A stretch of DNA of 64,000 nt from DATFVA01 sp963721075 (GTDB lineage: Bacteria; Bacteroidota; Ignavibacteria; Ignavibacteriales; Ignavibacteriaceae), in contig CAVRHV010000008.1 of NCBI GenBank assembly GCA_963721075.1, positions 32,345-96,344 on the forward strand, written 5' to 3'. How positions within the stretch are numbered: position 1 is the first letter of the stretch; each line of letters starts with the position of its first letter. Both the position numbers and the translations under genes were made by a program. Positions 45,188 to 54,564 of the stretch are shown here, in pieces. The notes beneath the pieces were generated by a model. That model saw only the letters and a program-made list of their open reading frames with translations. It had not been told where the DNA came from and did not search any database.

Positions 45188-46084
45188 ATGCAGAACGTTG
45201 ACGATAGAAGCGAAATATTAAACTTTCAGAAAATTGCCAAAAATCTTATACCTTCTCCGGGAGAGATCCCGGAAATTGGAGGTCTTGATATATACGGCGA
45301 GACAATTCCCCTGTCAGGGGAGGTATGCGGTGATCATATAATTTATGTTGATTTCGCTAAGAGATTCAATCTGCCTGAAAGGATCAGGCGGGCTGAAACT
45401 GCCGGACGTATTGATATAGTTAATAAGCTGCGGGGCTTGAAAGATAAAGCCGGTATAATGCTTTCGGACGTTTCAGGTCACAGCATAACAGATCATCTTC
45501 TTAATGCTATGCTGCACCAGGCATTCCTTGTGGGAGCCAGTTATGAGCTTACATTGTTCGGCGAAATAACGATAGATCTGTTTGAAACTATCAACCAGAG
45601 GTTTCACCAGTCATCCAGTATAGATAAATTCTTAACACTTATATACGGAGAAATACAGAACGACGGAAGGTTCAGTTTCATTTCAGCTGCTCATCCGCTG
45701 CCTGTGGTATTTTCAAATGAATTTAACAGAATAGTAAATATCGATAATCATAATTTTATCAATTTTGTACCAATAGGAACTTTGCCTTCCGAAGCTGATA
45801 TCGACAGTATACAGACAAAGAGCATCATTGGTTACAAAACAAAATATTCCCTTAACAGCATCAATGTTATGGGAAAGGGTGATATACTCCTTCTTTTCAG
45901 CGACGGTTTTACCGAGCAGGACAACGGCGAACAGAATTATGTTAAGGACAGGCTTGAACAGCAGCTGATTCGTTCCAAGCATCTTTCAGCCAGAGAGATA
46001 TTTTATGGAATTAAGGCCGACTTTTCCACTTATTGTCATTCCAGGGACGATGATGCAACCCTGATCCTGATTAAAAGAACTTAG
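45188..46084 (+). CDS. SpoIIE/RsbU-type PP2C serine phosphatase
   Basis: 298 aa, consisting mostly of one SpoIIE phosphatase domain. The family path is visible: LIPSPGEIPEIGGLDIYGET, the metal-binding SGEVCGDHIIYVDF, MLSDVSGHSITDHLLNAML, ISAAHPLPVVFSN and LLLFSDGFTEQDNGEQNYV, with the final RDDDATLILIK Asp. Such enzymes dephosphorylate anti-anti-sigma factors in partner-switching systems. No sensor domain or partner gene lies beside it, so its input is unknown. Confidence 0.88.
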   Translation: MQNVDDRSEILNFQKIAKNLIPSPGEIPEIGGLDIYGETIPLSGEVCGDHIIYVDFAKRFNLPERIRRAETAGRIDIVNKLRGLKDKAGIMLSDVSGHSITDHLLNAMLHQAFLVGASYELTLFGEITIDLFETINQRFHQSSSIDKFLTLIYGEIQNDGRFSFISAAHPLPVVFSNEFNRIVNIDNHNFINFVPIGTLPSEADIDSIQTKSIIGYKTKYSLNSINVMGKGDILLLFSDGFTEQDNGEQNYVKDRLEQQLIRSKHLSAREIFYGIKADFSTYCHSRDDDATLILIKRT

Positions 46085-46199
46085 TACCTCCTTTACCTTC
46101 CCCGTGTTTTGAATTTGATAACAGCGGATATTTGTCCGGCGGATTTTTAATTTTGTATCGTCAATTAAAAATTCAAATCCTGATAAGACACGGAAGACT

Positions 46200-46352
46200 A
46201 TGAAATATCTGATTATTATTAATGAAGCGCCTTACGGAACTGAAAAAGCGTACAATGCAATGCGCCTTGCAATGCAGATCCAAAAAGATTTTCCGGAAAA
46301 TGAAGTATTCCAAACCGGGAGGCCTCTTCCACCAGGGAAGGTAAGAAGTTAA
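46200..46352 (+). pseudogene. DsrE-family remnant
   Basis: 50 codons. The opening MKYLIIINEAPYGTEKAYNA followed by MRLAMQIQKDFPENEV is a clear DsrE/DsrF-like N-terminus (small sulfur-transfer proteins of about 115 aa). After NEV the sequence leaves the family and stops. The last two thirds, with the usual cysteine, are missing. The break lies 12 bases before the chrA-type start, as if a deletion had joined the two genes. Confidence 0.7.
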
Positions 46353-46363
46353 TAACTGCTGAT

Positions 46364-47530
46364 ATGATTGAATTAGCTAAACTGTTCCTGAAGCTTGGGA
46401 CTATAGCATTTGGGGGACCTGCAGTAAGCATCGGAATGTTCGAAGACGAGGTGGTGTCCAAACGCGGGTGGATTGACCGGCAGCATTTCCTCGACCTTGT
46501 TGGTGCTACTAATTTAATCCCCGGTCCTAACGCCGTTGAAATGGCTATCCATATAGGGTATAATCAGAAAGGGCTCATCGGGGCATTTATTGCCGGTTTA
46601 AGTTTTATGTTCACATCTGTGGTAATCACCGGAGTATTGGCGTACTTTTATCTTCTCTATGGAAGTCTGCCTGCAGTCGAACCTTTTCTTTACGGTATAA
46701 AGCCTGCTGTGATAATAATTATCCTTAATGCTGTTTATAAGCTGGGAGTCAAAGCTGTTAAGAAGGAGAAGTCTGTTCTTAGTATGAAGCTGATAATGAT
46801 TGCTGTTATCGTGTCATTATTAAATTTATACGGTCTGAATGAAATTTACGCCATCCTGGCAGGAGGAATATTCGGAGCATTCTTCCTTTTAATTTCCCGG
46901 AAAAGAACAAAACTTAGTTCATTTTCTCCCCTGATCCTGCTTCCTGTTTTTATGCTTAATACTGTATTACAGACAGTAGAGAAAACAACTATATCACTCT
47001 CAAAATTATTTTTAACTTTCCTTAAGATTGGTGCCGTCTGGTTCGGAAGCGGTTACATTCTGGTGGCGTATTTTAACGGTGAGCTGGTACAGGGACTTCA
47101 CTGGCTCACAAGGAAAGAGCTTCTTGATGCAATTGCCGTAGGTCAATTTACTCCCGGTCCGCTCCTTTCCTCTGCTACTTTTATCGGCTACCAGATTGCA
47201 GGAATCTCCGGTGCAGTTTTAGCAACGGTTGGAATTGTCATTCCCTCATTCGTTTTCGTCTTAATCTTAAATCCCATTATTCCACGGATAAGGAAATCTA
47301 TCTACCTCTCTAAATTTCTTGATGCAGTCAATGTTAGTGCACTCGCAGTAATGTTTGTCGTGGCTGTAAAACTGGGTATTGAGGTAATATTGACGGCTGC
47401 GGGTTTCAGCTGGAGAGCCGCTCTTATCGCTCTTCTAAGCACAGCTGCTTTTTTAGCTTTCAAAAGAATAAATTCTGCATACATCGTATTCGGTGGTGCC
47501 GCTTTGGGGTATCTCTTATACCTTTTTTAG
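46364..47530 (+). CDS. Chromate/anion transporter, ChrA family (two-domain)
   Basis: 388 aa with two homologous membrane halves of the CHR family. Signatures: LGTIAFGGPAVSIGMFEDEV, NLIPGPNAVEMAIHIGY in the first half, and IGAVWFGSGYILVAYFNGEL, AVGQFTPGPLLSSATFIGY in the second. CHR proteins export chromate, possibly in exchange for sulfate. The frame is open upstream to 46304 with STREGKKLITADM before the Met, but no start codon is there, so the true N-terminus may have been affected by the deletion that shortened dsrE. Confidence 0.88.
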   Translation: MIELAKLFLKLGTIAFGGPAVSIGMFEDEVVSKRGWIDRQHFLDLVGATNLIPGPNAVEMAIHIGYNQKGLIGAFIAGLSFMFTSVVITGVLAYFYLLYGSLPAVEPFLYGIKPAVIIIILNAVYKLGVKAVKKEKSVLSMKLIMIAVIVSLLNLYGLNEIYAILAGGIFGAFFLLISRKRTKLSSFSPLILLPVFMLNTVLQTVEKTTISLSKLFLTFLKIGAVWFGSGYILVAYFNGELVQGLHWLTRKELLDAIAVGQFTPGPLLSSATFIGYQIAGISGAVLATVGIVIPSFVFVLILNPIIPRIRKSIYLSKFLDAVNVSALAVMFVVAVKLGIEVILTAAGFSWRAALIALLSTAAFLAFKRINSAYIVFGGAALGYLLYLF

Positions 47531-47771
47531 CACTTTTTCCTTCGTAGTTATCCCGGATTATGGACGGAGAAAAGACGGTTCATAGACGGTTCAACAGGGA
47601 TTTTTCAGGTAAATTGATGAATTATTAAACAGTGAAGTCAGAGAACTGAGATACCTTTTTTAGCACTTTTCCTTCGTAGTTATCCCGGATTATGGACGGA
47701 GAAATGACGGTTCAACAGGGATTTTTCAGCTAAATTGATGAATTATTAAACAGTGAAGTCAGAGGACTGAG
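47518..47771 (+). repeat. Tandem duplication covering the chrA stop codon
   Basis: Copy 1 (47518-47650, 133 bp) and copy 2 (47651-47771, 121 bp) are near-identical head-to-tail copies starting ATACCTTTTTTAGCAC. Copy 1 has one more T in a T run and an 11-bp internal insertion (ACGGTTCATAG beside ACGGTTCA); there are a few substitutions. Copy 1 includes the last codons of chrA. Confidence 0.9.
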
Positions 47772-48102
47772 ATTGGGGTCCAAATCAAGCTTTCTCGTAT
47801 AATAACAAACGATTTTTACGAATAATATTATATGTTTTTTAAAATTGAAATTCAACAGAAACATAGAAGCGATCTCTATTTAAAAAGGAGCAACGCTGCG
47901 TTTGTTATAATTATATGGCAGGTGAGATTGTAAATTGAATTAATTATTTTTTTATGAGAACCCGCATGGGTCAGAGATGTGATATTTGACAGAATTTTTG
48001 ATCGGGATAGGATTTTAACTTTAAATATTATCAGTATTATGGATTTTTTCATTAAACCTTTATGCAGGAAAATGAACAGGAATCTTATTTTCGGGAATCA
48101 TT
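47772..48102. other. AT-rich intergenic region
   Basis: About 330 bases without a supportable gene. The only structure seen is a pair of inverted 10-mers, ATAACAAACG at 47802-47811 and CGTTTGTTAT at 47899-47908. Confidence 0.5.
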
Positions 48103-48711
48103 ATGCTTCCCGATAATTATCAGGCCCGTAACCTCGTAACTACTCTTAAAAACCAGGCAGGACTAACAAATGAGGAAACTGATCTTTTTCTCAGGTTTCT
48201 TTCATTGAAAAAACTGAGGAAGAAGGAACATTATCTCATGCCGGGTGATTTTTGCAACGCTGTGGCTTACGTTAATAAGGGGTGCTTAAGGCGATATATA
48301 ATTGATGAACATTCAAAGGAAACCGTTCTTAATTTTGCAATGGAAGATTACTTTATTGGCGATCTGGAAAGCCTTCTTCAGGAAAAACCGACAGTCTATT
48401 TTATCCAGGCCCTTGAAGATTGCGAGCTGCTGATCCTGTCGCGCGAGAATTTGTCACGTGTCAGCGGTCTGATCCCAAAGTTTAAAAAGTTCCACGATGA
48501 TAAGATAAATCGTAATCATTATTACACTTTAAAAAGACTAACTTTTGCCAAATCTGCAACCCCCGAAGAGAAATATATCCAACTGATGAAAGAACAGCCG
48601 CAGATCTTTCAACGCGTACCTATGCATTTTATCGCCTCTTATCTTGGTATTGAACCGGAGTCTTTAAGCCGGCTCAGAAAACGCCTTACAGTAAAGCCTC
48701 ATATTTCTTAA
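48103..48711 (+). CDS. Crp/Fnr-type regulator (Bacteroidetes type)
   Basis: 202 aa, cNMP-binding-like beta-roll (residues about 35-130, with MPGDFCNAVAYVNKGCLRRY and EDYFIGDLESLLQEKPTVYF) and a short C-terminal helix-turn-helix (RVPMHFIASYLGIEPESLSR). This layout is common in Bacteroidetes next to the stress or detoxification genes they control. The ABM-domain and NmrA-like genes follow on the same strand and are candidate targets. Confidence 0.85.
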   Translation: MLPDNYQARNLVTTLKNQAGLTNEETDLFLRFLSLKKLRKKEHYLMPGDFCNAVAYVNKGCLRRYIIDEHSKETVLNFAMEDYFIGDLESLLQEKPTVYFIQALEDCELLILSRENLSRVSGLIPKFKKFHDDKINRNHYYTLKRLTFAKSATPEEKYIQLMKEQPQIFQRVPMHFIASYLGIEPESLSRLRKRLTVKPHIS

Positions 48712-48810
48712 CCAAAGTCAATGAAACCGGACCCCTCCTGAGATTATCTTCGTAATGAGTTAACGGTTCCACTGGAATCACAAAACAATATTAAACAACG
48801 GAGGACCAAA

Positions 48811-49095
48811 ATGTCGTACTTATTTATAAAACACCAGGTAAAGGATTATCCTGCCTGGAAAAAAGTATTTGACGGATTTATTGACACCAGGAAGGCGGGT
48901 GGTGAAAAGTCTTACCAGATCCTTCATCCGGAAGGCGAACCTGATAATCTGCTTGCAATTTTTGAGTGGGATAACATTGCAAATGCAAAGAAGTTCGTAA
49001 ACAGCAGCGAATTAAAAAATACTATGGGAAATGCGGGCGTTGTATCACAGCCGGAAGTGTATTTCCTCGAAGAATATACGAAAGGTAAGGTTTAA
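48811..49095 (+). CDS. ABM-like dimeric alpha/beta-barrel protein
   Basis: 94 aa, full-length for the antibiotic-biosynthesis-monooxygenase/cyclase-like fold (FIKHQVKDYPAWKKVFDGF, IFEWDNIANAKKFVNSSEL). The reaction cannot be assigned. A GGAGG ribosome site lies 8 bases before the ATG. Expected to pair with the reductase downstream or to be controlled by the upstream Crp/Fnr-type protein. Confidence 0.7.
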   Translation: MSYLFIKHQVKDYPAWKKVFDGFIDTRKAGGEKSYQILHPEGEPDNLLAIFEWDNIANAKKFVNSSELKNTMGNAGVVSQPEVYFLEEYTKGKV

Positions 49096-49155
49096 TATTC
49101 CTGTTCATTCCGTTAAGTAAAATTAAGTGTATATAATTTATAACGAGGTGTAATT

Positions 49156-50034
49156 ATGAACAGACATATGAAAATTCTGGTTACCGGTGCAACAGGAAAC
49201 ACCGGTTCATTGCTCGTTCCGAAACTGATTAATGCAGATGCGGATGTAAGGGTTTTTGTGAGGGATGCTGAAAAAGGTGAATCATTCAGAAATATGGGTG
49301 CAGAGGTGGTCACTGGCGACCTTGATGCAGAAGAAAGTATTGTTCCGGCGGTAAAAGATATCGATAAAATATATCTGCTGACATGGAACGGACCAACTCA
49401 GCTGCAGCAGGTAAAGAATGTGCTTAATGCAGTTAAGAAAACAGGCGGGAGACCGCACATAATAAGGCATTCGATGTGGGGTCCTGAAAGTCGTATTATT
49501 AAGCAGGGACTTGAAGCGGAGGAACTGATCAAGTCCTCCGGTCTGCCATGGACAATTTTGAAACCTACTTTCTATATGCAGAATTTAATGATGGCCGCCG
49601 GTACAATTTCATCTGACGGTGTAATTTACTGGGATATGGGTAAAGGTAAGCTGGGTATGATAGATGTAAGAGATATAGCAGAAGCCGCTTTTAACGCAGT
49701 AACTAAAGAAGGTCTGGAAGGTAAAAGTTATATTCTTACCGGACCGCAGGCAATATCTTTTGATGATATAGCTTCCATTTTCTCTGAAAAACTTGGTAAG
49801 GAGGTTAAATATTTAAATGTGCCCGGTGAAGCTTCCAGACAGGCAATGGTCGGTATGGGCCTCCCTGAATGGATTGCCGATGGGTATGTGGAATTGTCAG
49901 AGGGATTCAGCAAAAACTTTGCTGCCTCTACGACTAATAATGTTGAGATACTAACAGGACGGACAGCGCGATCGTTTGAACAGTTTGCCGGTGATTTTCT
50001 AACGGTATTTGCTCCTGGTACTGAAGCAGCATAA
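49156..50034 (+). CDS. NmrA-like NAD(P)-binding oxidoreductase/regulator
   Basis: 292 aa atypical short-chain-dehydrogenase fold. The Rossmann motif is ILVTGATGNTGSLLVPKL; later landmarks are VVTGDLDAEESIVPAVKDID, RHSMWGPESRIIKQGLEAEE and WTILKPTFYMQNLM. The family includes NADP-sensing proteins and azoreductase- or quinone-oxidoreductase-like enzymes, so it may be catalytic or regulatory. GAGG precedes the ATG. Confidence 0.85.
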   Translation: MNRHMKILVTGATGNTGSLLVPKLINADADVRVFVRDAEKGESFRNMGAEVVTGDLDAEESIVPAVKDIDKIYLLTWNGPTQLQQVKNVLNAVKKTGGRPHIIRHSMWGPESRIIKQGLEAEELIKSSGLPWTILKPTFYMQNLMMAAGTISSDGVIYWDMGKGKLGMIDVRDIAEAAFNAVTKEGLEGKSYILTGPQAISFDDIASIFSEKLGKEVKYLNVPGEASRQAMVGMGLPEWIADGYVELSEGFSKNFAASTTNNVEILTGRTARSFEQFAGDFLTVFAPGTEAA

Positions 50035-50183
50035 AAATGATGGACAGCTGTGGTTTGGATTTTATCACAGAGTTACAATAAACGGAGATGTATCTCACAG
50101 ACAGTTTTCTGAACACAAATACTGGATAGGGTATTAATTACTTTTCGACGTCTGTTAAGTTAACTAGAAAAGGAGATGTACCT

Positions 50184-50624
50184 ATGAAGACGACAAGAAT
50201 TCTATCTGTACTGTTTATACTTACTATTGCTGTTTATCTTTCTCCCGTACAAGCACAGGATCACGGCGGCAGACCTTTAACCGCGCAACTATCAGGAAGT
50301 AATGTTGTTCCTGGTCCAGGCGATAATGACGGTACAGGCACTGCGAATATCACACTTAATCCCGGACAGGGAGAAATAACTTATAAAATTACCGTTTCTA
50401 ATGTTGAAAATATTACAGGCATTCATATTCATAAAGCCGATTCCGGTTCCTCCGGACCTGTTGTGGTTCCTCTAACCTCCTCGGGTGAATTAAGCGGAAC
50501 TGTTACCGGCGTTGATAAAAGTATAATGACCGATATTTTAAAGAACCCTTCCGGTTATTATGTACAGGTACATAGTACCGATTTTCCTGCCGGAGCAATC
50601 CGCGGTCAGTTAAGCATTAAATAA
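50184..50624 (+). CDS. Secreted CHRD-domain protein
   Basis: 146 aa. Signal peptide (ILSVLFILTIAVYLSPVQAQ) and one CHRD domain (LTAQLSGSNVVPGPGDNDGTG, ITGIHIHKADSGSSGPVVVP, GYYVQVHSTDFPAGAIRGQL). CHRD is a beta-rich domain of chordin, found alone in many bacterial secreted proteins, with no settled bacterial function. AAGGAGAT precedes the start; a strong terminator follows. Confidence 0.88.
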   Translation: MKTTRILSVLFILTIAVYLSPVQAQDHGGRPLTAQLSGSNVVPGPGDNDGTGTANITLNPGQGEITYKITVSNVENITGIHIHKADSGSSGPVVVPLTSSGELSGTVTGVDKSIMTDILKNPSGYYVQVHSTDFPAGAIRGQLSIK

Positions 50625-50637
50625 TTAGCAAAACTAT

Positions 50638-50666
50638 AACCCCGGAATGATCCGTTCCGGGGTTTT
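50638..50666 (+). terminator. Rho-independent terminator after the CHRD gene
   Basis: AACCCCGGAA (50638-50647) pairs with TTCCGGGGTT (50655-50664) over a 7-base loop, followed by T residues. Confidence 0.9.
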
Positions 50667-50969
50667 GATTACACATTAAAACCTGCCTTCTGAAATTCAC
50701 ATAACAATCTTCAATCCTTTTTGAATGTTCATTAAATTGCTGCAAGCAATTTTAATTAGGGGATGATTCCAGGATGAACCTCAGGAAGTTTTTCATTAAT
50801 TTGGGTTAGTAGATTTTTATGGGAAGGATTCACTCACTAGAAATATTCAGAAGCTCTTCTGTTAATGGAGCATACAGCAAAACCGGCATCTGAAAATCCT
50901 GAAGTATTATATGATCGTGCCGGAATGTAAACCGGTTCCAAACAAATCTAAATTCAACAAGGTTTTTTT
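50667..50969. other. Intergenic region upstream of the efflux adaptor
   Basis: About 300 bases, AT-rich, with no gene and no clear repeat. It should contain the promoter of the four-gene ABC efflux operon, but I cannot place it with confidence. Confidence 0.5.
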
Positions 50970-52031
50970 ATGAAAAAAAGTTATATCGTCTTACTCTCGA
51001 TTACTGCATTAATAATAATATATTTTCTTTACAGATCATTTTTTGTCCATGAACAGGTACGGGCTGTTGAAATTCACCGGGGTAACCTTAAAACAGTCGT
51101 ATATGCTACAGGCAGCGTTACGGCTGATTCTCTTGCAACCCTCAGAAGCGAGGCCGGCGGTATAGTTACTTTTATTAAGCCCAAAGAAGGCGATGCGGTG
51201 AGAACAGGGGAACTGCTTCTCACGACTAATCAGAGTGACCAGAAATTAAAATATGAGCAGGCAGAAAATGACCTTGAATCAGCAAAAATAAATCTTAGTG
51301 AAAAAGAACTGAATCTTAAAAGAAACCGGGCCCTTATTGAATCTAAAAGTATTACACAAAAAGAAATGGATGATGCGAAAAATGAATATGATCTGGCCAA
51401 ATTACAGGTTGATCAGGCTCAGCTTGAACTTGATATAGCAAAAGAGGCTCTGAGAAAGACAGAAGTTAAAGCCCCTTTTAATGGAAAAATTATCGATGTT
51501 GCAGCAAACCTTGGTGATAACCTGATGCCGAATGCTGAGTGCTTTACAATACTTGCACCCCCCTCAATATTGATCAGGGGTGATGTTGATGAACAGGATG
51601 TTTCATTGTTGAGGCCGGGACTGAATAGTATAGTTGCATTTGATGCATACCCGGATAAGAAGTTTGATGGGAATTTATATCGGATCGTGCCCAAAACTGA
51701 TCTTGCTACCAAGACTACGAGCATATATGTTAAGCTTAAGAACCGGCCCGATAATTTGTTTATCGGAATGACTGCAACAATAAATGTTCTGGCCGGTGAA
51801 CTCGAGAATGTGCTGATAGTTCCGCGTACTTCTATAATTCAAAAACAGGAAGATCAATTCGTTTTTGTAATAAATAGCGATAATGAACTTAAATCGGAAA
51901 AAATAACCACCGGTAATTCTGAAGGGAAATATGCGGAATTAACAAGCGGAAATTTGAGTGAAGGAACGCTGCTGGTTGAACAGCCAAAAGAGAGCTATAA
52001 GGATGGTATAAAAGTAGAAGTCGTTAAATGA
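50970..52031 (+). CDS. MacA/HlyD-type periplasmic adaptor of an ABC exporter
   Basis: 353 aa. One N-terminal membrane segment (IVLLSITALIIIYFLYRSFF), then a lipoyl half, a long alpha-helical hairpin (residues about 90-165), the second lipoyl half (VKAPFNGKIIDVAANLGDNL) and beta-barrel domains (IRGDVDEQDVSLLRPGLNSI). It links an inner-membrane ABC transporter to an outer-membrane step. The stop overlaps the next start by 4 bases. Confidence 0.88.
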   Translation: MKKSYIVLLSITALIIIYFLYRSFFVHEQVRAVEIHRGNLKTVVYATGSVTADSLATLRSEAGGIVTFIKPKEGDAVRTGELLLTTNQSDQKLKYEQAENDLESAKINLSEKELNLKRNRALIESKSITQKEMDDAKNEYDLAKLQVDQAQLELDIAKEALRKTEVKAPFNGKIIDVAANLGDNLMPNAECFTILAPPSILIRGDVDEQDVSLLRPGLNSIVAFDAYPDKKFDGNLYRIVPKTDLATKTTSIYVKLKNRPDNLFIGMTATINVLAGELENVLIVPRTSIIQKQEDQFVFVINSDNELKSEKITTGNSEGKYAELTSGNLSEGTLLVEQPKESYKDGIKVEVVK

Positions 52032-53296
52032 GGGAAAGACTATATTTAATTTTTAATATTGTACTTAAGCATCTTTCGTACAAGAGAAAGCAGACTATTC
52101 TTGTTATAGCAGGTGTTGCTGTCGGATCAATGGTTATGATCCTGACATTTGCCCTTGCAAACGGGATAATAAGTGATATTAAGAATAAGATTATTGATAT
52201 TTCTCCATTAATAACCGTAAAAGGAGAAAAAGTAAATGGGAAGGAAAGATTGCTGGTCAGGTCTTCTCCTCATTCAGACGATAAATATTATATATCTTCA
52301 AGAATAGTTCCTGATGAAAAAAAGGAGATCAAACCCTATACGCAGATAATTTCTCTTATGGAAGGTGTTAAAGGGATAGATGCTGTTTCACCTAATGTAA
52401 TAACGAAAGGGGTTATAAGATACAGAACTCTCGACAGACAGTGCCTTATTAAAGGAATAATTCCGGCCAGGGAATCGGGAATAGCAAGATTAGCTGAAAA
52501 TATGCAGACCGGCAGCCTCGAAGAGCTGAGCTATACATCTAACGGAATTATCCTGGGGAGCGGTCTCGCTAAAAAAATAAAAGCCGGATATAATGATATG
52601 GTGAAGGTTATTGGCGAGAAGGGAATAAGCTATACTTTGAAAGTCGTTGGTACATTTTCTTCGGGCTTTTCTGCAGTCGATAATAATAACTCATATGTAA
52701 ATCTGAAACTCGCCCAGAATATTATGAACCTGGGTTCAAATGTTGTCTCTTCAATAGGAATTCATACTACTTCACTTGAGACTGTTAATAACATCGCAAA
52801 AAATATAAGTGAGGTTACCGGATATAAAACCGAGACCTGGGAACAAGCTAATGCAAATCTGATCTCATTATTTGAACGCAATAATAATATTACTCTTTTC
52901 CTGGTAGTGTTTGTTTTTATAGTTGCGGGCTTCGGTATCGCAAATGTACTTATTACCCTTGTCCTGCAAAAGCGTCAGGACATTGCAATAATGAAGTCAT
53001 TCGGATTGTCAAAAAATTCAGTTATTATGATCTTTATCCTGGAGGGACTGTTTATAGGAATAACCGGATCACTTATCGGAGAAGTCGCCGGACATTTTCT
53101 CACTAATTTTATCTCTTCATTACCTTTCAGTTACGGCGAGAGCGCTGTTGTAAAATCTGATCATATTGTAACCGTTCAAACCACTTTTTCTTATATCATT
53201 ACAATATTGTTTTCAGTTATTGTCAGCGGAATTTCCAGTTATGGTCCGGCGAGAAGAGCTGCCGCCCTTAATCCTGTTAGTAATTTAAGAGTTTGA
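52028..53296 (+). CDS. MacB/LolC-type ABC transporter permease (first of two)
   Basis: 422 aa. An N-terminal membrane helix, a periplasmic MacB-core domain (residues about 50-270) and three C-terminal helices with the FtsX signature (VFIVAGFGIANVLITLVLQK RQDIAIMKSFGL). It ends SYGPARRAAALNPVSNLRV, the normal LolC/E-like tail. Its partner is the next gene, with which it should form a heterodimer. Confidence 0.9.
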   Translation: MRERLYLIFNIVLKHLSYKRKQTILVIAGVAVGSMVMILTFALANGIISDIKNKIIDISPLITVKGEKVNGKERLLVRSSPHSDDKYYISSRIVPDEKKEIKPYTQIISLMEGVKGIDAVSPNVITKGVIRYRTLDRQCLIKGIIPARESGIARLAENMQTGSLEELSYTSNGIILGSGLAKKIKAGYNDMVKVIGEKGISYTLKVVGTFSSGFSAVDNNNSYVNLKLAQNIMNLGSNVVSSIGIHTTSLETVNNIAKNISEVTGYKTETWEQANANLISLFERNNNITLFLVVFVFIVAGFGIANVLITLVLQKRQDIAIMKSFGLSKNSVIMIFILEGLFIGITGSLIGEVAGHFLTNFISSLPFSYGESAVVKSDHIVTVQTTFSYIITILFSVIVSGISSYGPARRAAALNPVSNLRV

Positions 53297-54564
53297 TGAA
53301 ATATTTGAATTATCATCTGATATTTATCGCATTTAAGCAGCTGGTCAACAGAAAAAGACAGGCATTTCTTACTATTGCCGGTATTGGTGTTGCAGTTATG
53401 GTCTTAATAACTGCCATATCACTAATGGACGGATTGCTTCAGAGCTTTATTCAGAAAATAGTTGATATAGCACCGCACGTTATTGTAAAAGGCGAAAAAG
53501 TTAATCCTGTAATTCCGGATCTTCTCGTTAAAAGAGATTCTCTTACTTCTCTTAATTTTATTAAGAATGTTGAAAGGGAGGATGAAGAGGTAATTAAGAA
53601 TTATAAAAAAATTACGGGTATAATAGAAAAAGGTTCTCTCATAGAAACTATCTCCCCGATTGTAGCAATCAATTCGATAGGCATATTCGGCACACTCAGT
53701 CAGCCGGTACAATTGTTCGGAATAATTCCTGCACGACAGGATAAAATTTCAAAGTTAAGTCTGAATATGATAGATGGTAACTTTTCGGAGCTGCAAAAAA
53801 CACCCGACGGTATCCTGATGGGGAATTCTGTAGCCGGGGACTTTACTATTAAAACAGGGGAGAGGATGCAGATCATTTCATCAGATGACAGGATCTACAG
53901 TGTAAAGGTTGTGGGTATATTTTCAACCGGAATAAATGATATTGACGGAAATGTTTATGCTAATATGAAACTGGTACAGAATATAGGAGAATACCCTCCG
54001 GATCAGGTAACCGATTTATATCTCAGGATAACCAATCTTTCAAAAGATAACGAGGTTGCAAATGAAATTGAAAAGGAGACAAATTATCAGGCAGTAACCT
54101 GGAAAGAGCAGGCGGCAAGTGTAATTTCTTTATACAGGATGATATCAATGATCGTATACTTCCTTGTTTTCTTTGTGATACTGGTAGCCGGATTTGGAGT
54201 GGCAAATGTTTTAATTACCAGTGTACTGGAAAAAACTAAAGATATCGCAGTTATGAAATCCATGGGATTTAAAAAGAGCGAGGTCACATTGATTTACTTC
54301 ATTGAAGGAATGTTTGTTGCAGTAATAGGCGCCGCAATCGGTTGTCTGCTCGGGTTTATTATGATCCAGATCCTTTCCTCTATTCCTGTTGCAGCATCAA
54401 AAACAAGTACAATCAGTTCTGACAGACTTTTGATGGGGAAGAGTATCTGGTATTATGTTTTGGCTTCTGTGTTTGCTCTTGTTGTAAGTATAATAGCCTC
54501 GATAAGTCCTTCCAGAAAAGCGGCTAAAATTAATCCAATAGAAATTCTGCGTGGTGAAAGATAA
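53296..54564 (+). CDS. MacB/LolC-type ABC transporter permease (second of two)
   Basis: 422 aa from the ATG at 53296, which overlaps the previous stop (TGATG). Same layout and clearly paralogous to the preceding permease (NVLITSVLEKTKDIAVMKSM in the FtsX region; tail SPSRKAAKINPIEILRG). Stop and next start overlap as TAATG. Confidence 0.9.
   Translation: MKYLNYHLIFIAFKQLVNRKRQAFLTIAGIGVAVMVLITAISLMDGLLQSFIQKIVDIAPHVIVKGEKVNPVIPDLLVKRDSLTSLNFIKNVEREDEEVIKNYKKITGIIEKGSLIETISPIVAINSIGIFGTLSQPVQLFGIIPARQDKISKLSLNMIDGNFSELQKTPDGILMGNSVAGDFTIKTGERMQIISSDDRIYSVKVVGIFSTGINDIDGNVYANMKLVQNIGEYPPDQVTDLYLRITNLSKDNEVANEIEKETNYQAVTWKEQAASVISLYRMISMIVYFLVFFVILVAGFGVANVLITSVLEKTKDIAVMKSMGFKKSEVTLIYFIEGMFVAVIGAAIGCLLGFIMIQILSSIPVAASKTSTISSDRLLMGKSIWYYVLASVFALVVSIIASISPSRKAAKINPIEILRGER

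Noticed and set aside
47802..47908. Inverted 10-mers ATAACAAACG and CGTTTGTTAT as possible ends of a small mobile element
   Set aside because: The region is AT-rich, the arms are short and no target-site duplication was seen.
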